Below are positions 12,113 through 21,190 of a DNA stretch of 64,000 bases, piece after piece. The notes under the pieces were generated by a model. The model did no database searches. It was not told the DNA's origin and saw only the letters and a program-made list of their open reading frames with translations. Location: the NCBI GenBank assembly GCA_013115135.1, contig JABANP010000076.1, forward strand, positions 1 to 64,000, read 5' to 3'. Each line of letters starts with the position of its first letter. Position 1 is the first letter of the stretch. Made by a program: the position numbers and the translations under genes. Source of the stretch: Perkinsus olseni. Taxonomy: Eukaryota > Perkinsozoa > Perkinsida > Perkinsidae.

Positions 12113-12560
12113 TTGACAGATTTCATATCGTCATACTCGTTGTGTTTAGAAGGTAAACTATTTTCCACAATGGAAGCTAGCCCCGCGACAACGGACACGT
12201 CCGCCTTGCGATACGCTCGAGGGCCGATGCCACAGAGCTTCGAGACACCCCACATCGCAGCGTGTAGGGTGTGCATCAGTTTCCAGCGCCGTCGGATGCC
12301 ATTCGATATCCGAAACGCACCGGCCAGACTCTTCCAGGTATTGTCAGCCTCACTGAGCATCATAAAGATGGAAAGGCCGCCGACAATGTACGTGGACGAC
12401 TTGGGGGTGATTGCTCGAACTACAGACCACAACGAGAGTACTAGCGGATTGATGTGCTCAGCGAGCTCTTTCTTGCGTACGAAGCCACAACGAGGGGAAG
12501 GAACTGAGCAGCCCATCTCATTCCCTTATCTCCAACGACATCGTGCCGTCGTTTTCAGAT
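12113..12560 (+). mobile_element. reverse-transcriptase relic (retrotransposon fragment)
   Basis: The frame contains RRMPFDIRNAPARLFQ, which resembles the LTR-retrotransposon RT block MPFGLxNAPxxFQ. About 30 residues later is MYVDDLGVIA, matching the YxDD catalytic box and its following hydrophobics. Then comes a His-containing stretch where these enzymes have the EEH motif. Only about 100 residues of palm are recognisable. No protease, RNase H, integrase or LTRs are visible nearby, so this is a truncated, decayed copy. The family (Ty3-like by the MPF..NAP wording) is tentative. Confidence 0.5.
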
Positions 12561-13154
12561 ATGCAAAAACCGGTGCACAAGACCGTCGTGCAATTTTGCG
12601 TTTGTTGGCTGCTCATCTGAAAATGTTTTTCGTGGAGGAGGAATGCTTCCCACTGCGGACTGTTGGCTCGATGTACATCCAAAAGTGGTCGCAGGTTCGA
12701 CCCCCGGATAAGATATTTCCTTCTTTCTCACTATTTCCCTCAGTATTACATACCAATCAACGCAGTGGGAAAACAACATTTGCTCGGCCGTGAAGCACTC
12801 ATGAACGATCTCCACTCCCTTGGTGCTGCATCGATAACAGGATTTACGACATTCCTCTTTGCCATCGACTTGAGTTCAGAAGTGCAACCCAGGTATGGTA
12901 TCGTTCATCACCGAGCTCGAGAATGCGAAGTCCAGTAGCATCCAAAATGATCTTGATCCGTAAAGTAACTCGTACGCAACACACAGGTAGCCAACGCAGC
13001 ACAAACGACGAAACTAATGGTCAAAGAAACTCAGTCTACTACCGCCATTCAGAAGGCACCAGCAAACATAGAGAGCCTCTCATTACGCAGCTTCACACGC
13101 ATCACTTCCAGCTGCTCGTTCATGTGAGTAGTATACTCCTGAAGTTGGATCAGA
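12561..13154. other. non-coding or decayed sequence
   Basis: No convincing gene was found. A tRNA B-box-like string GGTTCGACCCC occurs at 12695-12705, but the D-arm and anticodon arm cannot be drawn. This may be more of the retroelement debris or 3' flank of the minus-strand gene that ends at 13155. Confidence 0.35.
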
Positions 13155-15488
13155 TTATAGAAAACCGTCCGAAGCGCCTCCCCCAGCGCTTACGTTAGCT
13201 CGTGGGTCAGCACTAGCGTCGGTGGGCACAGCCTGGATGGAGCTCTCGGTGAGCATCTGATGGACGATAGACAGTCCATTGACGAGGTCGAAGGTGGCAA
13301 GATTCATACCGGGAATCCGACCTTGTTGTTGATCTTTGTGTAGAGCTCCTCTAAGCGGGCCATCTCCTTCTCATTGAGAGCCGACCAGTCGTATCTGCCC
13401 TCCCACTATTGAGCCACCCCAACCATCCCCCTCTACTACCCTCCCTTTCCCTTAGCCTTCTGAGTGCAAGGCCCTTAACCTCATCAGCCTCTGCCCTAGT
13501 CACCATATACTGCCTCTCAAAGTCCCTTTCACCTGAATGGCAGCAAGCCTGCTTCTACCCGCTGATCCCACCGCAGTACTTCTCTTCTTATCGAACGCCA
13601 ATCTCTGTATCAACGTACCCTTCTGATCCGCCTGAAAGCAGTACCACAGTCGAACCGCGTTACCCGAGCTGCACCCTTACAGTAGCCTTTGAGACATCCT
13701 GCGTCTTGAGCTCCTTGAAGGAGTTCACGAAGTGGTTCTTGACAGGGTCCTTCGACCTACCTTAAATCACTACCGTTACTACACCAACTCGTCGCCCCTA
13801 CGCGTCCACAGTTTCTCCCCGCCAGCTGAGCGATGGCAGTGTTGAAGCTTTCCTTTTGCATCTTAGGGTCAGTCGGGAACATATCGCGGAAAGAGGAGGC
13901 TGTCTCTCGGACGAGGATTTCTGATGCGGACGAGGGAGGTCACATCGGGCCTCGCCAGTAGGGCACCTCCTCCTACCTTGCATGGAGGCGGCCATGTTAT
14001 GCTCGGACCTCTCTATGTTCTGGAGCTGATGGAGGACTCGGTTGGTGACCTGGCGAGAGGTTACGGTCGCAATTGTAGCATAAAACCTACATCATGCTTC
14101 TGCTTCTGAATGAGCGCATGACGATACTGCGCCAGGCGATCTGCGGACTCCCTCTTGAAAGCCTTGAGATAGTTGACGCACCTACTCACATGAATGGACC
14201 AAGTCGTCTTCCACTATGAGCTCACATCGAATCGTTAGTAAAGCGGGACATGTTCTTGAGTATCTTATCCTCGCCCTCCATCACCCCAGCCGCGGTCTTC
14301 TGCTCCGCCATGAACTCATTACTACAAGCAGGAAGGTTGCATGAGAGGGAAAGGCTGGTGACGCCTGTCTCACCGTCTCCAGACACGATTGGCCATCCTC
14401 GAGAAAAGGTACCAGCAGCTGACGAACCACAGGGAAAAACCATAGGTCTTCATGTAGAAGAGGTAGTTGTAGAAGGGGAAGTTCTTGAAGATGTACCTGC
14501 CAAGGAGAATCAGTAGAAATTGCCGCAGCAGGCCTACCATCCACCGGCGAAGATCAACCAGTGGTCTCTCAGGAAGCCCTTTCGTTTAACCTGACGGAAG
14601 CAATTATGCCGTCATGCCAGAGTGCCGACCCTCACCTTCTCATAGTCGAGCTCACCGATATGACTCTTCTCCATACGGCTGCGAAGACAGAACTTGTAGG
14701 TATCCTCCTCCGGAACGTCGAAGAGGACAGAGAGCTCCGGATAGTGAAAGCGGTAGTCCGATGGGAAGGTAGCTTGGATGGCATTCCGTTCTGAAGTACG
14801 CTACTACCTCATACCACTCCAACCGTAACTCTAGTACCTTTCTCGGTATACCCATTCTTCCACATAAGAGCCAACAGCTCATCCGTGGTTAGAAAAATAT
14901 CGTTCTCTACAGTAAGACCGTCCTTGCACCTAGTAGAAAAAGTTCAAGTACTCGATACCACTCCAAGCCGAAATACCGTTGGTAGAACTCCCGGAAAGCC
15001 TCTTTACGTCCTTCTTGGTCCGTGACCAACTTCAGATACCTGAAGCCCATAGTGAAGGCAGCAGCACTGTCGTTCCCTCTAGTACCGTATGAAGAGAGGG
15101 ACATCCTTGGTAAACTTGGCCAGTTGATCTCTCTCCGGCATGTAGAGCAGTAGGTCATCCCAAGTAGTGTTCTCGTTGTAGGGTCGGGTGATTTTGTACC
15201 TACACCGCCATCATCTACAGCAGCAGACGGGCGGTAGTGGCCCTACTTAGTGACGAAAACGCCGCCTGGACCAGAGAGTTGAGGGATGGTAACGCCGAAA
15301 CCCATACCGTTAGTGAAGGTCGACGAATGACGGACCTAGTGGGAGTTAGGAATGGTGTGGTATGACGGTAGGGATCCCTCCCGAGTGACGATTCTTACCT
15401 GGGCCGACGTTAAGGCAGCGACTGTCGTTGTTCTGCCTAGGGCGGAATAAGCCGCTACGGGCCGTACATACGCAGCCTTCGACAACAT
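13155..15488 (-). CDS. mitochondrial inner-membrane / coiled-coil protein, possibly an ATP-synthase or respiratory-complex subunit
   Basis: About fifteen exons join by phase on the minus strand. The start at 15488 gives a classic presequence (MLSKAAYVRPVAAYSALGR, no acidic residues). It is followed by GMGFGVTIPQLSGPGG, a charged globular part (TTWDDLLLYMPERDQL; FPSDYRFHYPELSVLFD), one clear membrane helix (YGFSLWFVSCWYLFSRMA, about 14430-14480) and a long Arg/Gln/Glu coiled coil (ESADRLAQYRHALIQ; NIERSEHNMAASMQ; RETASSFRDMFPTDP). The C-terminus is Ala/Gly-rich with stop TAA at 13155-13157. One apparent one-base break occurs near 13308. An N-terminal targeting signal, a single TM and a long coil recall peripheral-stalk (b-type) ATP synthase subunits, but I cannot establish homology; a lineage-specific complex subunit is equally possible. 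It diverges from a second mitochondrial gene. Confidence 0.65.
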
Positions 15489-15653
15489 CCTCAAAGGGTA
15501 AGGGAGAAAAAAGAGGAGAGCACCAACTGCTGGAACAAGATAAGCAAAACTCGGCGTTGAGGAATTGCAAGATTGCAAGATTGCCGATCCTCACCATCAC
15601 CACCTTAGTGAAAGATCCATTGCTTCCCCAGTGTAGTCTTACACCGGTAGTGT
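15489..15653. promoter_or_regulatory. shared divergent 5' spacer of two mitochondrial genes
   Basis: Only 165 bp separate the start codons of the minus-strand mitochondrial membrane protein (15488) and the plus-strand CDGSH-like protein (15654). Both products begin with presequences, so both promoters and 5' UTRs must fit here. A direct GATTGCAA repeat (15568-15583, gcaagattgcaagattgcc) lies near the middle. No TATA box is obvious. That it works as a bidirectional promoter is inference from spacing. Confidence 0.45.
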
Positions 15654-16295
15654 ATGCTCTCCTCGGCCGTACAGAAGAGTGGCAGAAGGGCCCTCCCCAA
15701 CACGGTAGCCGCCACCAGAGGCCTCTTCGCAGCCTCGGGTAAGTCGGAACCTGCCGGCTGCGCGTCCAGAGTGTCTTGCAGCCCCTCGCTTCACTTGGAC
15801 TGAGATCTGGTGGGAGCACGATCCGACTCCTAAGGTGGCCCAGTACAGGCCTTACGTTTGCACCGTGGAGTCTGGCAAGGTGGAGTGTTGCAGCCTTCCA
15901 GACAAGCCCACAGTCACGTCCCTCAGGTTTATTGGTGGTGCGCGTGTGGCGAATCCAAAACCCAGCCCTGGGTGGACGGCCACTGTAAATGCTCCAGAAG
16001 GGAAGGGGTGAGGGCTTCTCGACCTACTTCCGATAATACCATCTCCTCAGGGTTTTCGTCCCCGCCGCTGGGAGCCCGAGCACTCTGGTGTGAGGCTGTT
16101 CTGCGGCTGCAAGTCCTGCTTCAGTTCCCCTACTTGGAACGGAGGATGCTTTACTAAGTACGCTAGCCCTCACCATTGTAACCCTCAGGGCGTCTCTTCA
16201 GGTGGATGCAGTCCAACCCAGCTGGCGGTATGGTCTACTGCTTTGCTGCGGCGTTCTGTTTCGGCACGGTGACGTCGTGGTGGTTCCATCCCTGA
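15654..16295 (+). CDS. divergent CDGSH (CISD3/mitoNEET-like) mitochondrial protein with C-terminal TM
   Basis: The start gives a presequence (MLSSAVQKSGRRALPNTVAA). Exons join in phase through TEIWWEHDPTPKVAQYRPY, then VCTVESGK with an intron before VYWWCACGESKTQPWVDGHCK. This aligns along its length with CDGSH domain 1 (WCxCGxSKxQPxCDGSH). After an intron of about 44 bp comes FRPRRWEPEHSGVRLFCGC then KSCFSSPTWNGGC, aligning with CISD3 domain 2 (LCGCKxxxxxPxCDGTH). In both domains the third Cys ligand is replaced (V, W) and the ligand His position is Cys. The last exon encodes a membrane helix (GMVYCFAAAFCFGTVTSWWF) and a stop at 16293-16295. CISD proteins hold 2Fe-2S clusters in mitochondria. 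Here the first two Cys are kept but cluster binding would need altered ligands. A C-terminal TM is unusual for CISD3, which is a soluble matrix protein. Confidence 0.75.
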
Positions 16296-16471
16296 ACGCT
16301 CCTTGGGCGATGATATCAACTCGTACATCTGTTGCCTAGAGGCATCAGTCGTATTATTATCTCGGTATGTGATGGTATTGCTCATGAGGGTACTTTACAA
16401 CCTTTTTGACGACTAAGGACTTGTGTTGACCAGTACACGAGGGAAGAGAGGGCGAAGAGCTTTCCTTTGTG

Positions 16472-17721
16472 ATGCGACTAGCGGCCATTGTGTCACTACT
16501 AGCGATCGGATACGGCGCCAAGGTGAACCTTTCAATACACCTGAGCCGTAGTAACAACGTCAAGTGCATCGGGGAGGAGTTCTCTAGAGGGCAGCTGCTG
16601 GTAACACGGGAATGCTGTCGTTGTCGCAGTAGTCATCCAGGCAGAGTGTAACGTGGTGACCCCATGAATGCCGATCGTTATTAACAGTAGAAGTTCGCGC
16701 TTTTCTCAGCTGCTCTTCGTTTCTGCTTCTAAGGCGAGTGTTCTCTCTTCAGGTTGTTGATGCAAAGATACTCTCCAGCGAGGAGGCTACACCGTCCCTC
16801 ATCGATCTCGTAGCACCTCGAAGGCCTCTAGTGTCTTCACGACGGCTCAGGTGGTCAGACCAGGCGTGGAGTACGATATGCTAGGCTCGGGTATGCCGTT
16901 GAACTTGTATGAGGTTGGGGTAAGCTCACTGTTGGCTTGCGAGGCTGAGTGGCTTCGGTGCAGGTTGACGGTGTGCTGGTTGCGGAGCACGACCGGAAGA
17001 CGGTCAAGGCCGCTGCCACTGTCGCGGAGGTAGGCCGGTGGGGGTCTTCTTTGAGCTGTTCTCGATCAGGACGGCCCTTACTGGATTTGTATTGGCCTGT
17101 CGAGGGAATGCTATGAGGGTTCCTAGTGATGTACTGCTGGATTTGAGGTGATCACTTACTGTGGTACGCGAGTGAGTGTATTTTGTGAAGGTACGGTGGC
17201 GATGCTGCGGACTTCACACAGCTAGCTAACAAGGACCATCTAGATGCTACTCAAGTAGGGTGGTATGGCTGAATTGTAATAGTAATGAAGAGCATGGTAT
17301 TTCAACTACTGTTCACGTCAATATTTGTTCCGCGAAATTCGAGTATGGGAAGGGGCAAAGAACCCCAGTAGGTCCCTCGTAGCGGTCCGAAGCCGCTGTT
17401 AGTGCTTATTAGTGTATTCTTGCAGTCGGGTTATTGTTTCGGTCGCGTACTCTTCAGGTGGAGCTACATCGGATACAGGTCATCCTCAAGGAGTATCATA
17501 AAACCTTGTTCTACATGAGGGAAAGAGACGAGCGAATGCGGCAGACGACAGAAAGTCGAAGCCGCTGCCTTCTCGCTCGACCGCTGTTTCAGCCCGTTCA
17601 TGCAGGTACGTCCACCCGGCTGGTGATGTTCTCTCTAATGAACGCTGGTATCGTCATTGCCGCGGCGGGTCTGCAAATACTCTACTACAGGCGGTACTTC
17701 ACACGCAAGAAAATGATCTAA
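16472..17721 (+). CDS. p24/TMED (emp24/gp25L) cargo receptor
   Basis: Type I ER-Golgi cargo receptor. Exon 1 (16472-16600) encodes a signal peptide (MRLAAIVSLLAIGYGAKV) and the GOLD-domain start with the conserved Cys (VKCIGEEFSRGQLL). Intron 16601-16750 leads to VVDAKIL. Later exons include VDGVLVAEHDRKTVKAA, the lumenal coiled coil VELHRIQVILKEYHKTLFYM, and a TM STRLVMFSLMNAGIVIAAAGL. The tail YYRRYFTRKKMI carries a dilysine (COPI-type) signal. This order (signal, GOLD Cys, coil, TM, short KK tail) is diagnostic. The middle of the GOLD domain is hard to join cleanly, so one small exon may be missed. p24 proteins package secretory and GPI-anchored cargo, in keeping with the secreted proteins in this window. 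Confidence 0.8.
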
Positions 17722-17838
17722 CCACCATGACTCGCATGCCACTACTGGTTTTCCGTCATTTTGTCTGGTGCTGAGTTGACCGGTCTTCCCATCGGAAAAG
17801 GTTCCGTTAGTTTGTAGTGTTCTCTCATATTTATCATC

Positions 17839-18658
17839 ATGCTTTCTTCCGTCTCCTCCCGTCTATTGGTCGCCCCTCGTGCCGTAGCGCCCCTTCTGAG
17901 GGTAGCCACGACGGCCGAACGCTCCATGGCATCCTCGGCCAGGGTTCGCTTTGTTCAACAACAGCCTACCACCCTACACGGTGTCTCCTACCGCTCCTTC
18001 GCCTCATCGTCGGCAGCAGCATGCTCTAACAAGGACTGCTGTAACTTGCACTGCCCTAAGTGTGACTTTGTCATGAATTCTTTCTGTCCTTTCTGTCCGT
18101 CATGCGACTCCCTTCAACCAGAGAAGCCTCGTGATTGCCCTACTGATTACTTCTGTCTCCTCAACCAGCCCCACAAGTACAGCATCGACACTACCGGTGC
18201 TGAGCAGTGCTACAGGAAACTTCAAAATAGACTACATCCCGATAAAGTCGCTCACATCAGAAGGGGCCGATCCTGAGGTCGCTGCCGCCGATTCGGCGAT
18301 GGTCAATGATGCCATAAAGGTTCTACGGTCTCCCTTGAAGAGAGCTGAGCATCTTTTACAGTTGGAGACGGGCGTCAAGGCTGATGATGATGAAGCTGAT
18401 GGTATGGGTAACATGGACCCTAGCGTGCTCATGGAGATGCTTGAGTATAACGAGGAGATCGACGACGCTGAGGGCGATGAGAAGGAGATGCTGAAACTCA
18501 CGCAGGAGAACGACGATCGGATAAAGGAATGTGAAGATGAGCTCACTAGACTCTGTGATGAGGCCCGTGATTGGGAGGCTGTCGAGACGGAAGTGAACCG
18601 TTTGCGATTCCTTGTCCGGATAGACGACAGGCTGAAGGGTACTGTCAACAAAATGTGA
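17839..18658 (+). CDS. HSCB: Fe-S cluster co-chaperone HscB/Jac1, mitochondrial
   Basis: J-protein that delivers the scaffold ISCU to mitochondrial Hsp70. A Ser/Arg-rich presequence (MLSSVSSRLLVAPRAVAPLL) precedes a tetracysteine zinc motif (LHCPKCDF ... FCPFCPSC), as in metazoan HSCB. The J domain has YFCLLNQPHKYSID, LQNRLHPDK with the HPD, then AADSAMVNDAIKVLRSPLKRAEHLL. The C-terminal acidic helices (VLMEMLEYNEEIDDAEGDEKE) match the HscB C domain that binds ISCU. The two halves are in different frames: one extra base lies near 18250, directly after HPDKVAHI, and I take it as a sequence error. Length after correction (about 270 residues) is normal. The stop is at 18656-18658. Confidence 0.9.
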
Positions 18659-19406
18659 AGTACTCTCTTCCCTATTGGCCTCTGATGATGACTGCATTGT
18701 TGTTGTATATTGAATATCATATAGATCGGTTTCTACTCAGTCATTGAATCCTTCTGCGTTCTCTGTTGTTACGTGGTGGTGATGCCCTACTGTTTACGCA
18801 ACCGCATGCCGAAGCTAGACAAATACCGGCCCACAAAGAAAGAGCCCATCCATCATCACAATCAAAGGCTCTAGTTCTGCCGCCGTTTGAATGACCCCCT
18901 AGTAGCCCGAAAACTGCTGCATAGCTCTTCGTTTATTACTATCTGTAGGAACAACCGAGTAGAATTTTCGAAAGCCCGTACAAGAGGTATGGGCTGTTGT
19001 TGCTGCTACTGACTTAGGCTGTCTGATATACTGTGTCATTTACTGTCCCATTACTATCAGATGGGAAGTGAGCATCCGCATGAGTTCTGCTGATTAGCTT
19101 GCCTCACTAAGGTTGCTTTGGTGGTCGAGAAAAGCAACTCGATAGGCTGCGTTAGGTTTCTCTCACGGTGAGAGAAACCTAACGCAGCGAGTCTCACCTT
19201 ACGTTGTCCGAAAGAGCACCTTCTGCTGAGTTGCCTGACCGCCCTATTGCCACTGAGGCTGGGGGAGGGGCCTTCGCTCACAGGCACCGACCTAGCCCTC
19301 CCTCTCGTTTCCTGTCTATCCCATTCACAAACCCAACAGGGCAGTTCTACTCCAGTACATCATAAGAACATGAACAGGGCACTCACAGTTTACATGTCTC
19401 ACAGCG
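18659..19406. other. intergenic, contains a strong hairpin
   Basis: No gene was recognised between HscB and the convergent aspartic protease. The only structured element is the 21-bp inverted repeat at 19146-19188, listed separately. Confidence 0.5.
19146..19188. repeat. 21-bp perfect inverted repeat with 1-nt spacer
   Basis: GCTGCGTTAGGTTTCTCTC plus AC (19146-19166) is followed by one G and then its exact reverse complement (19168-19188). The stem would be 21 perfect pairs. It lies between two convergent genes. It could be a foldback element remnant or a 3'-end structure; no run of T follows. Confidence 0.9.
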
Positions 19407-20615
19407 TCAATTATCAAGCAAAGCCATCCTGTGACTGCTATAATCGACATGAACAGCACGTGCCTTGAACAACGGGGTTCCTAGTCCGCTAACTGCCTTA
19501 TAACGGACATACACGCCGACTTCGCCCCGCACTATCTTGCCGCAGTAGTGTTCAGGATGTAGGTCAATCGGGATGGTGTTGGACTCGTCACCCAATCGGA
19601 TTCGTAGGACCGGTAGATACGCCAGAGCTTGGCCTCTGACCCAGAGGAACCCCTGCTTGTCTCGCCACCACAGGGCAGCGATCTCCGCAGCATCATAACC
19701 ATCTGCCCTCAGCCCACCCGTCATGGCGTTCAGAACAGCTTCTTCGAAACCGGGATAAGGCAGACCAACGGTGTTGTGACCCGTGTCTAATATCGTCAAA
19801 ATGGATGCCTTTGGATGCATGCCCTCAATATGCAGCGAAAGATTTCTCCCCCTCTCCGAGCACCTCCACCGAGGACACCAACAGAGTGGCAAGAGATCGG
19901 TTAAACACCGGATCGTGTACAAGGTGTAGAGTTCTGTTGGCCATCTCAGACTCTTCCGGCGCGTCGCCGAGCGTCACCTCCCCCGAAATGGAGTTCCTCG
20001 CAGCGAAGTGGCTCTTTTGCGTTACGACCGTGTAGGACAGGCGGCGTTGCGTTTGAGAGCATCGATAACGCTTTCACGATTAGGCCAATGGTAGAACGGA
20101 GGTGATTGTGGTGACAAGGCAGCTATCCCGAAGTGACCCCACGGTCGCCAGCCTTCAACATCCCACACTGTATACCGCGATACTCTGAAGGTGAAGTTGC
20201 GAACGCTTTGACCATCCAGTGTCAGCACACCAGAGCGAATAATACTTTCCAGTACCACACCACCACCAAAACGTGATCTTACTACTAGCTCATCTTCTCC
20301 GAAACTACAGGGCTCTTCTTTCGGACAGAAGTAACAGCCAGACGGGCGTTTCGAGCACGAGCCTTTGCCGTACTTCTCCTCAAACCAATGACCATCGACA
20401 ACTGAGAGGTCTGAGAAGCCCGAGTCTAACAACAGATCAACTCGTTGCTCGTTAACATCCACCGTCACATAATTCCCCTCGACGGGCAGGGTCAAGGTTT
20501 TTGAAAGGCCTACTCGGACGACCGGGGAGAAGAAAGCACAGAGAGATCTCAGCGTAGCGGCGAGTAACACCGCGGGAAAAGCAGGCCCCCACATAATATG
20601 AGAGGGAGGGAACAC
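19407..20615 (-). CDS. pepsin-like (A1) aspartic protease, secreted or endomembrane
   Basis: The N-terminal hydrophobic segment (FPAVLLAATLRSLCAFF) acts as a signal. First active site LLLDSGFSDLSVVD (DSG in place of DTG), a Cys-rich insert (CSKRPSGCYFCPKEEPC), FGIAALSPQSPPF, SISGEVTLGDAPEE typical of the inter-domain FSL..G.L.LGG region, then the second active site SILTILDTGHNTVGLP. Order and spacing fit family A1. Two small frame breaks, near 20037 (before LSYTVVTQKSHF) and near 19838 (before LHIEGMHPKAS), interrupt an otherwise continuous protein. The C-terminus ends around VRYKAVSGLGTPLFKARAVHV, where A1 enzymes have LGxxFLRxYYxxFD; it is weakly conserved. Compartment and substrate are unknown. 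Confidence 0.75.
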
Positions 20616-20644
20616 CTACTGGACTGCCGCTCTCCCGAATGCCA

Positions 20645-21107
20645 TCACGCATGCCACCCGGGCCCACCATCGTAACACAACCCTCGACAGGGTGACAGAA
20701 ACATGGTTACGGAAACACCGTTTATTGTGGCAAGATGGTTCATGAAAATCGGGGGGGGCGAATATTTCAGATGAATTTTTCTGCAATAAAGTTGGGTTGT
20801 GGCTTGTCCCGCATCTTCGCATAGAAGTCGCCTCCCTTCTTTCTTCATCTGCCTGTACTGGTCATAAGGCAAGCTCGGATCCTTGCCACCGCTCCTCTTA
20901 TCAATGTGCTCCCAGTACCTACCCCCACGACGACAGTCAACAGTTCTCTCCCATCTCCCTAGTCAACGCCGGTTCGTACCGCTCCCTCGCTTCATGCAAT
21001 GGAGTGGCGTCCAGCGTGGTGAGGCCCTCCTTGGCAAGTAGCAGCTCATGCTGGCGTATCTCTAATTCGTCCAGCTTCTTCCGTCTGCTAACCTTGTCGA
21101 ACATCTA
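20645..21107 (-). CDS. uncharacterised charged protein
   Basis: The start ATG at 21105-21107 sits right after a splice-acceptor-like CCTTTAG, so an upstream non-coding exon or a trans-splice acceptor is possible. The N-terminus is a basic/acidic helix (MFDKVSRRKKLDELEIRQHE then LLLAKEGLTTLDATPL). A frame change near 20950 leads to RYWEHIDKRSGGKDPSLPYD then QYRQMKKEGRRLLCED. No family was recognised; composition suggests a soluble helical protein. The 3' end is uncertain. Confidence 0.4.
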
Positions 21108-21190
21108 AAGGAAGGTTCCAAGATAGGTGCGACGCTCCATTTTCCATAACAGCCTATCCAACCACAACTCAGTGTAATGCTAAATGAGTG

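Noticed and set aside
12690..12716. tRNA or tRNA-derived SINE (GCAGGTTCGACCCCCGG)
   Set aside because: No A box or cloverleaf; T stem mismatched.
18232..18720. 162-codon minus-strand Ser-rich ORF over HscB
   Set aside because: Shadow of the acidic HscB C-terminal coding region, which has clear family motifs on the plus strand.
19146..19188. Rho-independent terminator
   Set aside because: The contig is eukaryotic and no T-run follows the stem.
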